Source of the DNA: Arcicella sp034931005 | GTDB taxonomy: Bacteria; Bacteroidota; Bacteroidia; Cytophagales; Spirosomataceae | Assembly (NCBI RefSeq): GCF_034931005.1 | Contig: NZ_JAYGIN010000004.1 | Location: 310,001-374,000 of the forward strand | DNA: 64,000 bases | Reading direction: 5' to 3' | Shown here: positions 24,748-32,014 of the stretch, piece after piece | Position numbering within the stretch: the first letter of the stretch is position 1 | Layout: each line of letters opens with the position of its first letter | Notes under the pieces: generated by a model | Told to the model about the DNA's origin: nothing | Databases searched by the model: none | The model's input: only the letters and a program-made list of their open reading frames with translations | Position numbers and translations under genes: made by a program

Positions 24748-25985
24748 ATGAAAACTCTTCACATAATTATCATCAGTATGTTTTGTTCATTTTCGGTAAA
24801 AGTATTTGCACAAAATTTTCTTTTAATGATTTAATGCAGAAAGGAGAATACGCACAAGCATTATCACAATTAGAAAAACTTAATATTGGCGATAGTACGC
24901 AAGCAGAAATTTTACAGAAACAGGCTTTGTGCAACTTCAAATTGGGGCGATTATCACAAGCTAAAAAATTGTATTATTCTGCTTTAGAGAAGAATGGGGA
25001 TTCTCCAGAGATTCTATTGCAAATTGCGATAGTTACCGAAAAAGATTACAACTTATCAGAGGCTTTAAAAACTTTTCAAAAACTTAATAAACTTGATTCA
25101 ACGAATACATTTTATTTGAAGGAATTAGCTCGAATTAATACCCGCATGGAGCGTGCTAAATTGGGTATGTCTTATCTCAAAAAAGCCATAGAAATTGATG
25201 ATAAGGATATTGAAAGTATTGTTAGTTTAGCCAATTTGTACTTGAATGATGCTAAAGATGAATTAGCTGAACCTTTGATTAAAAAAGGCTTTGAATTAGA
25301 TAGCTCTTCCATTAAAATGAGACATTTGAGAAGTAGATTATTGTACAGAAAATCAGACTTTTATGGTGTCAGAAGTGATTTGTTGTTCACCATGACATTA
25401 GGTGATTCAACCAGTTTTTATCAAAGATTATTAGGAACAGCCTATTACCAAATGGATAGTATTCCGCAAGCAATTGCCGTTTTTAAAAGACTTTTGAAAG
25501 TTGGTGAAGATACAGAAAATGTAAGAGTAGGTTTGGCTTTTGCTCAGTTGAAATCCACTGAAAATAATACGGATGTTTTACGAGAATCTACGGATAATTT
25601 CTATCTTGCAATCGATTTAGGAAAGTCTGACCGATTGACTGATTATGAATTGGGTTTGGCTGATGTTGCAGACAAATTAGGACAAACAGAAACTGCAATT
25701 CATCGTTTTCAAAATTTGATAAATTTCCGCCCAAAAGCTACTTTTAGATTAGCTGAAATATATGAAAAAAAGAAGAATGATAAGGAAATGTCTTTAATCT
25801 TTTATCAGGAATATCTTAGAGTTTGCGGGACAATGAAAAAGCCTACTGCCGACTGTAATTTTATGGAATTGGCAAATCGTAGAATGACAAATTTGAAAAC
25901 TAATAAATCCATGGAAATTCCTAAAATTGTAGTTGCGAAGGATTCGGTAGAAATGGTTGTAGATACGGTTCGGAATGATGATTAA
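24748..25985 (+). CDS. Secreted TPR protein with apparent -1 frameshift after the signal peptide
   Basis: The open frame that carries the TPR domain (residues TAEILQKQALCNFKLG onward, several 34-residue repeats to about 350) runs back to 24711, but its first 36 residues look like no known start. In another frame an ATG at 24748 encodes a perfect signal peptide (MKTLHIIIISMFCSFSVKVFA-QNF) that would stop at 24832. Moving from that frame to the TPR frame needs one -1 shift. At 24813-24819 the bases read A AAT TTT in the signal-peptide frame, a textbook X XXY YYZ slippery heptamer; adding one T to the T-run has the same effect. The joined product would be an exported TPR scaffold of about 412 residues. 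The C-terminus is acidic. A terminator follows at 25991. Confidence 0.7.
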
Positions 25986-25990
25986 GATAT

Positions 25991-26029
25991 AAAAAATGCT
26001 TGACGATTTCATATCGCCAAGCATTTTTT
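25991..26029. terminator. Bidirectional terminator
   Basis: AAAAAATGCTTGACGAT pairs with ATCGCCAAGCATTTTTT with one mismatch and A- and T-runs on both sides, between the TPR gene and the convergent M28 peptidase gene. Confidence 0.88.
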
Positions 26030-26055
26030 ATATTATCATAGGAAATATTCCCGTC

Positions 26056-27408
26056 TTACATTCCAACTTTTGGTAAAACTGGTAAACTTTCGTTTCCGTC
26101 TTCGCTAACTGCTTGAACTGCAAAGAAATAATGGTCTTTTGAGTAGGGGAGGACAATCCCGTTTTTGGTAGTGAAAATCTTCTTTTGCCAAAATGGTTGG
26201 TAAGTTTCACGCATCAATACATAATAGCCTTTTACTTTTCCTGTTTTGGGTGCTTGCCAAAATAAAGTAGTTGAGTTTGTTAAACTTTTGGTGTCAATCG
26301 TTAAGTTTTGAACCGTTGCGGGGGCTTTTGCCAAATTTGAAAGTGTTGCTAAATTCATTGCCGTATTTTTGCGGAGATATTCAAAATCCATTGCCTCTGG
26401 AACATCACCGAATTTGATGCCTTTTTCAGTTCGTAAATCTTGGTGCTGATGTTCGTAGTTTTCGTTCATTTCCGTGATTCTAACCGCTGGGAAGCCTTTC
26501 TGTACGAATGGCGTATGGTCGCCCCCACGCAAGAAACGGTCATTTCTGTAAACCATAACTACTTCTAAATTATCAACATAACGTTCACCAACTTCTTTTG
26601 CATAACGTGCCAAAGTACGTGCTTTTCCATCATTTTCTTGTCCAAAATTACGGATACTGACTGCCTTTTTATCTAAGTCAAAAAATGGCAAACCTTCACT
26701 GAAAATTCTAACTCTGGTATTGTCAATAATATTGGTTTCGTTAGAATTGTTTGAACCCATGATGTCATTATTTAAAATTCCTTCAATGTTCCATTTTTCT
26801 TCAAATGCTTGACTGGCAAAATGGTCAGCTCCTAAAAGCCCTTGTTCCTCACCGCTAACAACCAAGAAAATTACCGTTGCAGGAAATTTTGCTTTTGCCA
26901 TAACTCTCGCCAATTCAATCACGGCTGCCGTTCCTGAGCCGTCATCATTTGCCCCTGGAGCATCAGCGGTGCGGTTCATAACGTTTGAAACACGGCTGTC
27001 AATATGTCCAGAAACCAAGAAAATACGGTCGTCATTAGGGTCTGTACCTTTTAAGGTTGCGATGACGTTGCCCATTTCTATATCTGTATCTATTCTTTTT
27101 CCATCTGGTTTAAGTGTCCAAGAGTCAATTTTTGCGGTCATTCTTCCTTCCGACTGTTTGGCAAATTCTTGAAAACGACTTAAAACCCAATTTCGTGCTG
27201 CCCCGATTCCTCTTTTGGGGTCAGTCGTTGTGCTTAAAGTGCTACGAGTTCCAAAACTGACTAATTTTAAAATGTGGGATTTAAGACTATCATTATTTAC
27301 TTCCATAACCATATTTTCAATTATGGGGTCACGTTGAATGACTTTTTGGGAAAATGCGGAAGTTAAAAATGTTGTTGAAATGAGGAGTGTTATAAACTGT
27401 TTTTTCAT
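26056..27408 (-). CDS. Secreted M28-family zinc metallopeptidase
   Basis: About 450 residues from the chosen start at 27408, where MKKQFITLLISTTFLTSAFSQ is a clean signal peptide. The open frame continues 43 residues upstream without relevance. M28 motifs are in order: SGHIDSR (zinc His), GANDDGSGTA (zinc-bridging Asp), SGEEQGLLGA (catalytic Glu and zinc Glu), a later Asp and HTPFVQKGFPAVRI (zinc His). The last 90 residues resemble a fibronectin-III-like module (PATVQNLTIDTKS...GYYVLMRETY). It is probably an exported aminopeptidase that releases amino acids from peptides. Confidence 0.9.
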   Translation of the reverse strand: MKKQFITLLISTTFLTSAFSQKVIQRDPIIENMVMEVNNDSLKSHILKLVSFGTRSTLSTTTDPKRGIGAARNWVLSRFQEFAKQSEGRMTAKIDSWTLKPDGKRIDTDIEMGNVIATLKGTDPNDDRIFLVSGHIDSRVSNVMNRTADAPGANDDGSGTAAVIELARVMAKAKFPATVIFLVVSGEEQGLLGADHFASQAFEEKWNIEGILNNDIMGSNNSNETNIIDNTRVRIFSEGLPFFDLDKKAVSIRNFGQENDGKARTLARYAKEVGERYVDNLEVVMVYRNDRFLRGGDHTPFVQKGFPAVRITEMNENYEHQHQDLRTEKGIKFGDVPEAMDFEYLRKNTAMNLATLSNLAKAPATVQNLTIDTKSLTNSTTLFWQAPKTGKVKGYYVLMRETYQPFWQKKIFTTKNGIVLPYSKDHYFFAVQAVSEDGNESLPVLPKVGM

Positions 27409-27475
27409 GAAATTATTAGTTGTTTTTTGGTTTGATGATGAATTAATAAAAATACGATATGTAAGTTTATAAAAC

Positions 27476-27503
27476 AAAAAAGCCAAGCATTGCCTGGCTT
27501 TTT
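27476..27503 (-). terminator. Hairpin upstream of the peptidase gene
   Basis: AAAAAGCCA and TGGCTTTTT form a 9-bp stem with runs on both sides. It most likely ends the transcript of the sigma factor gene that lies further upstream on the same strand. Confidence 0.6.
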
Positions 27504-27548
27504 GTAACCTTCTTCTGTTAACCAAAAAACTAATCAATTAATTTCTAA

Positions 27549-27708
27549 CGGAATTATCTACTATTTGTCGCAAGACAAAATTAGACCACGGATAGAACAG
27601 ATAAAACAGATTTACACTGATTTTTCTTTAAATTTATCCGTGTAAATCTGTTGAATCAGTACAATCTGTGGTCTAATTTTATTCTGCGACAAATTGTAGA
27701 TAGTTCCG
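27549..27708. repeat. 160-bp palindromic element, copy 1
   Basis: The ends are imperfect inverted repeats from CGGAATTATCTAC to GTAGATAGTTCCG. Inside, GTGGTCTAATTTT and its complement, and two ATCCGTG/CACGGAT-type words, give a long nested palindrome. The reverse complement matches the element at 57874-58033 over its whole length with only a few differences. No coding capacity. It looks like a MITE-type non-autonomous element. Confidence 0.85.
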
Positions 27709-27816
27709 ATTTTTAATAAGTATTCGTTAAAACCAGTTAATGTATGATTGTATTGCAATGTGCTGATTAATACTAAGTTGTCATGCCAACACGAAGTGTT
27801 GGTCGCCTTTATGTAG

Positions 27817-28329
27817 CTAATTTGAATAGGCATACATATACAACTTATCTTTCAATTCCTTTCTTGCAATATGAATTCTGTTCTTCACAGTTCCGATTGG
27901 AATATCTAATTTATCAGCAATTTCATGGTATTTGAAACCTCTAAAATACATCATAAATGGCGTTTTGTAGGCTTCATCCAAGAGTCCAACAGCTTTATTG
28001 ATGTCGTTCATCGCAAAAGTGCTAATTGCCATATTGTCTGTACTGCTTTCTACTGAGTTGATAAAATGTAAATTATCAGAAGTATCAATGAAAGTGTTTT
28101 TTCTCACCATTTTTTGATAATTGGTGATGAAAGTATTTTTCATGATTGTGTATAACCATGCTTTCAAATTAGTCCCTTCTGTATATTTATCTCGGTTTGT
28201 AAATGCTTTGAGTAAAGTATCTTGCAACAAATCATTTGCTTCTTCATAGTCTCTTGTGAGCTTCATCGCAAACGGTTTTAATGATTTAGAAACCTTACCT
28301 ATGTGATATGTGAATTCTAATGCTGTCAT
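27817..28329 (-). CDS. ECF-type RNA polymerase sigma factor
   Basis: 170 residues. The region 2 motif DYEEANDLLQDTLLKAF (27-43) binds core polymerase and the -10 DNA; NLKAWLYTIMKNTFI follows. Region 4 is a helix-turn-helix, FKYHEIADKLDIPIGTVKNRIHIARKEL (near 131-158). No anti-sigma gene is adjacent. It is divergent from the TonB-dependent receptor gene at 28681, and the spacer holds inverted GTTTAAC words that could be an operator. Its signal is unknown. Confidence 0.92.
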   Translation of the reverse strand: MTALEFTYHIGKVSKSLKPFAMKLTRDYEEANDLLQDTLLKAFTNRDKYTEGTNLKAWLYTIMKNTFITNYQKMVRKNTFIDTSDNLHFINSVESSTDNMAISTFAMNDINKAVGLLDEAYKTPFMMYFRGFKYHEIADKLDIPIGTVKNRIHIARKELKDKLYMYAYSN

Positions 28330-28350
28330 TGTAGTAGTCTTGTTGGTGAT

Positions 28351-28382
28351 TTGTTTAACAAATATAATATATTGTTAAACAA
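28351..28382. promoter_or_regulatory. Inverted repeat TTGTTTAACA in the sigma/receptor spacer
   Basis: TTGTTTAACA at 28351 and its exact complement TGTTAAACAA ending at 28382 flank an 11-base AT-only spacer, 22 bases upstream of the sigma factor start. Another half-site TTGTTAAACAA lies at 28526-28536 towards the receptor gene. This suggests an operator shared by the divergent genes. The rest of bases 28330-28680 is AT-rich with nothing else recognised. Confidence 0.45.
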
Positions 28383-28680
28383 AAAAGCAAATTTTAAAAG
28401 CAAATTTCTATGAAATTTAATATTGAAATTATTTATTTATAGATATTTAGAAGTAAAATTAGCCATATAGACGTTTTTTGGCACTTTTGCGATTAAATTT
28501 AACTTTGTTTATAAATTTATAATTTTTGTTAAACAATATGAATGTTTAGCCTCATTTAAGATTCTTGTATGTTTGGGTAAACATATCTTTCAAAAAACTT
28601 TGATTTGCAATATTGTTGCATTAGTTGGTTTTTCTTATGAAAATCTGCGTAAATTGCACGCTAAAACTTCATCCGAATTC

Positions 28681-31005
28681 GTGAAAAAAACTATCATCAT
28701 AATTACGTTATTTTTTAGTGCTTGGTTGTCAACATTCGCACAAAGAACTTCATGTACTTGTTCGCTTAAAGGAGTTGTGCATGAAAAAGATATTCATCAA
28801 GCGGTTGCTGGGGCAGTTATTTATATTAAAGGCACAAATATTTCAACTTTTGCTGATGGTAATGGAAGATATGGTTTCAAAAATTTGTGTCAGGGGCAAT
28901 ATACTTTGATTTGTCAAGCAGTTGGTTTTCAGAAGGTTGAGTTGATTGTGAATTTAACTCAAGAACACAATGAGGATTTTTCATTGGAAGATAGAGACGA
29001 ACATTTGCAGGAAGTGGTAGTGGCTGGGAAAAAGATTGAAACGATTACCCAAACCAGAACTACGCTCGACGGACAGGCACTTGAGCAAACTCGTGGACAG
29101 AGTTTGGGTGAATCTCTCAAAGCCATCACAGGCGTTACTTCTTTACAAACAGGAAGCTCCATTTCAAAACCTATTATTCATGGAATGCACTCCAATCGGG
29201 TTTTGATTTTGAATAACGGAATCAGACAAGAAGGTCAGCAATGGGGGAGTGAACACGCTCCCGAAATAGACCCATTTGTGGCTAAAAAACTAACCGTTGT
29301 AAAAGGTGCCGCTGGAGTGAGATATGGTTCAGATGCTATTGCGGGCGTAATTATGGTTGAACCAGACCCATTGCCAGATTCTGCACATATTCACGGAGAA
29401 ATTAATGCCGTTGGTTTGTCAAATGGGAGAGTGGGTGTTTTTTCGGGAATTATTGAAGGTGGACTTCCTAAAATACAAGGTTTAGCTTGGCGTTTGCAAG
29501 GAACATATAAACGTGGTGGAGATATTAAAACTGCCGATTATTATATGCTGAATACAGGTGTTCAAGAACGCAATTTTTCGGTTGCGATTGGGTACAAGAA
29601 GCAACATTTTGGAACGGAGTTATTCTTTAGTTATTTCGATACGCAATTGGGTATTTTCACGGGTTCGCACATTGGGAACTTGACTGATTTGCAAAATGCT
29701 ATTCAGAATACAAAACCCAATGAAATTTATACGCCTGCCGAGTCAAGTTATGATATTAATCGCCCGAATCAGGATTTAGCCCATAATTTATTCAAAATCA
29801 AGAGTTTTGCCATTACCGAAAATCTTGGTAAATGGACACTTACGCTGAGTCGTCAGTACGACTGGCGTTTGGAATACGATGCTCCTCGTGGAAATCGAAC
29901 CTTAAATACACTCAATTTTAAACTCACCACTTATACAGGAGAATTATTGTTAGACCATAAACCCATTTTTAAAAATATCAGCGGTTCAATTGGTTTAAGT
30001 GGTTTATATCAGGAAAATCTATCATCTGCTTATGAACTCCGTAAACCCTTGATAAATACCGTTTTGATTCCTAATTATCAAGTAGTCAGCGGTGGAGTTT
30101 TCTTGATTGAGCGTTATCTCAGACAAAAATGGGAGTTTGAAACGGGACTTCGTTATGATTTTAGAAATGCACAGGCTTTTGGTTTAAGTCCTTCGGGAGT
30201 GTATTTTGATAATTCTTTTAATTTTGGCAATTTTTCTGCGACCTTGGGGGCAAATTATACTGTAAATGACGCATTGAGTTTTAAATTTAATGTAGCCAAT
30301 GCGTGGCGTTCTCCAAATATGAATGAGTTATTTTCAGATGGTGTGCATCACGGAGCGGCGGCTTATGAAAAAGGAAATATTAATCTAAAGCCAGAAGTTG
30401 CTCATAATTTTTCGTTGACGAGTAATTTTGAAAAAGAGAAAATTGCCATTGAATTAACGGCTTATTTGAATTATATCAATGATTTTATTTATCTAAGACC
30501 ACGTATCGAAAATGGTATTCCACAAACAGTTTTGACGGTACGTGGGGCTTTCCCAGCCTTTGATTATACCCAAGTTGATGCCCGTTTTGCAGGACTTGAT
30601 TTGTCTGTTAATTATTTGATAACGAATCGTTTATCTATCAATGAAAAGTATTCAATAGTTCGGGCAAAAGATATTTTGAATGATGTTTTTATGGTCAATA
30701 TTCCCGCTGACCGTTTAGAAAGCACTGTAAAATATTCGTTCAAGAAATACGATTCATTTGTAAGTATTGGTAATCAATTGGTGGCACAACAAGCTCGTGT
30801 GGAAGACAAAAGTGATTTTGCTTCACCGCCACCTGCATACAGTATTTGGCGAATAGATGCTGGCATGAAAATTCAAAAAATTAGCTTAGGCTTAAGTGTT
30901 AGTAATGCTTTCAATTTAGCATATCGAGAATATTTGAACCGTTTTAGATATTTTACGAATGAAATGGGTAGAAATGTGACGCTGAGATTGAAGTATGTAT
31001 TTTAA
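28681..31005 (+). CDS. TonB-dependent receptor with carboxypeptidase-like N-terminal domain
   Basis: 774 residues from GTG at 28681, chosen because the signal peptide (VKKTIIIITLFFSAWLSTFAQ) begins there; the open frame runs back to a TTG at 28573. After cleavage come a CarboxypepD_reg-like domain (CSLKGVVHEKDIHQAVAGA, DGNGRYGFKNL), the plug (LGESLKAITGVTSL, GMHSNRVLILNNGIRQEG, KGAAGVRYGSDAIAG) and a barrel with a C-terminal aromatic strand (TLRLKYVF). The plug wording HGMHSNRVLILNNG is shared with receptors proposed to import metals such as zinc or copper, but substrate assignment is uncertain. A small outer-membrane barrel gene follows 62 bases later. Confidence 0.88.
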   Translation: MKKTIIIITLFFSAWLSTFAQRTSCTCSLKGVVHEKDIHQAVAGAVIYIKGTNISTFADGNGRYGFKNLCQGQYTLICQAVGFQKVELIVNLTQEHNEDFSLEDRDEHLQEVVVAGKKIETITQTRTTLDGQALEQTRGQSLGESLKAITGVTSLQTGSSISKPIIHGMHSNRVLILNNGIRQEGQQWGSEHAPEIDPFVAKKLTVVKGAAGVRYGSDAIAGVIMVEPDPLPDSAHIHGEINAVGLSNGRVGVFSGIIEGGLPKIQGLAWRLQGTYKRGGDIKTADYYMLNTGVQERNFSVAIGYKKQHFGTELFFSYFDTQLGIFTGSHIGNLTDLQNAIQNTKPNEIYTPAESSYDINRPNQDLAHNLFKIKSFAITENLGKWTLTLSRQYDWRLEYDAPRGNRTLNTLNFKLTTYTGELLLDHKPIFKNISGSIGLSGLYQENLSSAYELRKPLINTVLIPNYQVVSGGVFLIERYLRQKWEFETGLRYDFRNAQAFGLSPSGVYFDNSFNFGNFSATLGANYTVNDALSFKFNVANAWRSPNMNELFSDGVHHGAAAYEKGNINLKPEVAHNFSLTSNFEKEKIAIELTAYLNYINDFIYLRPRIENGIPQTVLTVRGAFPAFDYTQVDARFAGLDLSVNYLITNRLSINEKYSIVRAKDILNDVFMVNIPADRLESTVKYSFKKYDSFVSIGNQLVAQQARVEDKSDFASPPPAYSIWRIDAGMKIQKISLGLSVSNAFNLAYREYLNRFRYFTNEMGRNVTLRLKYVF

Positions 31006-31067
31006 AAAGTCTTTCAGTAAAATTTACTAATTTAGCTTTTCGTTAATATAAATCAATATCCAAAAAT

Positions 31068-31703
31068 ATGTCTTTGAGATTCTATTCAGTTTTAATATCT
31101 ATTATTTTATTAAACGCTTCACGAGTGTTTTCTCAGCAGACAACCGTTGGACATTTTACTTTGGGACTCCAAAGTGGGGTTTTGATGCCCTTAGGGGCGA
31201 ATAAAGGCGTTGCTTCTGAGCAAATGGGAATTAGCAATGCGTTGACCTTTAAGTATTTTCCGAGCGACTATTTTGCGATGGGAATGACCATTGGTATGAT
31301 GAATAATCATTTTATGGCACAGACGAAAGCCAATAATGTATCTATAACGCAAGTTCCGCTAACTTTTGATTTTGAATGGTATCCGACGGATTGGGTTGTG
31401 AAGCCTTATGTGGGAATGGGAGCAGGATTGACCTTTTTCTCGGTAAAACCCATAGGTGGATTAATCAATACGTTAAAAGAAATACCTGATACTTATACAA
31501 CGCCAGGGTATTTATTGACAGGAAAAGCAGGATTGTCATATCAACTGAGCGACCGTTTTAGTCTTACAGGTGAAGGAAAATATTTTATGATTGCCGAACC
31601 CGGTGAAGCATTTCTTTGGCAACAAAATGACGGAACAGTATATCGTCAATTCTCCAATAAAGCCACTTTCACTTTAGGAATTCATTATCATTTTGATGAA
31701 TAG
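31068..31703 (+). CDS. Small outer-membrane beta-barrel protein
   Basis: 211 residues with a signal peptide (SLRFYSVLISIILLNASRVFSQ), then alternating hydrophobic/aromatic strands of an OmpW/OmpA-type eight-stranded barrel (FTLGLQSGVLMPLG, FDFEWYPTDWVVKPYVGMGAG, ATFTLGIHYHFDE). The terminal Phe-Asp-Glu is a slightly extended barrel end. It is probably cotranscribed with the receptor gene upstream; function unknown. Confidence 0.8.
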   Translation: MSLRFYSVLISIILLNASRVFSQQTTVGHFTLGLQSGVLMPLGANKGVASEQMGISNALTFKYFPSDYFAMGMTIGMMNNHFMAQTKANNVSITQVPLTFDFEWYPTDWVVKPYVGMGAGLTFFSVKPIGGLINTLKEIPDTYTTPGYLLTGKAGLSYQLSDRFSLTGEGKYFMIAEPGEAFLWQQNDGTVYRQFSNKATFTLGIHYHFDE

Positions 31704-31714
31704 GGTTTTATTTT

Positions 31715-31903
31715 TAGGTATGAGGTATTTTTTAGGTATGAATTATGAGGTATTATAAGGCAGACATACTACATAACCCATAACTACTTACGACCCCATA
31801 CCTACGACCTCATACCTCATACCTAAAAAATACCTACGACCTACGACCTCATACCTAAAAAATACCTCATACCTACGACCTCATAATTCATACCTAAAAA
31901 ACC
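31715..31903. repeat. Degenerate tandem and inverted repeat with TAGGTATGAGGTA words
   Basis: TTTAGGTATGAGGTATTTTTTAGG at the left is complementary to repeated CCTACGACCTCATACCTAAAAAATACC units at the right, the latter present three to four times with variations. It is the same design as the other intergenic elements: an inverted pair whose right arm has been amplified. Confidence 0.65.
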
Positions 31904-31919
31904 TCCAAACTCCCCTTCT

Positions 31920-31974
31920 TAACATTACGGTAACATAAGCATAACCTAAGCATAATGAACCCGTAACATTGGGG
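31920..31974 (+). promoter_or_regulatory. Array of five 11-bp repeats resembling PhoP/PhoB boxes
   Basis: Units beginning TAAC or TAAT start at 31920, 31931, 31942, 31953 and 31964, exactly 11 bases apart (TAACATTACGG, TAACATAAGCA, TAACCTAAGCA, TAATGAACCCG, TAACATTGGGG). Winged-helix regulators of the PhoP/PhoB type bind such 11-bp direct repeats, and the B. subtilis PhoP box TTAACA is very similar. The array ends over the -33 region of the promoter at 31969-31996. Phosphate control of the downstream receptor operon is an inference. Confidence 0.6.
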
Positions 31975-31996
31975 TTAAATAGCCACTCTAATTTTG
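31969..31996 (+). promoter_or_regulatory. Promoter of the receptor/lipoprotein operon
   Basis: TTG at 31969 and TAATTTTG at 31989 match the Bacteroidota -33/-7 consensus with a 17-base spacer, giving a start of transcription near 32002 and a leader of about 13 bases. The array of 11-bp repeats abuts it. Confidence 0.7.
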
Positions 31997-32014
31997 TAGC
32001 ATCAAAAAACCAAT

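Noticed and set aside
24711..24818. N-terminal 36 residues of the open TPR frame as a real start
   Set aside because: They resemble no signal or domain, whereas another frame of the same bases encodes a perfect signal peptide.
28573..28680. TTG start for the TonB receptor gene
   Set aside because: The first 36 residues would precede the signal peptide; GTG at 28681 gives a normal one.
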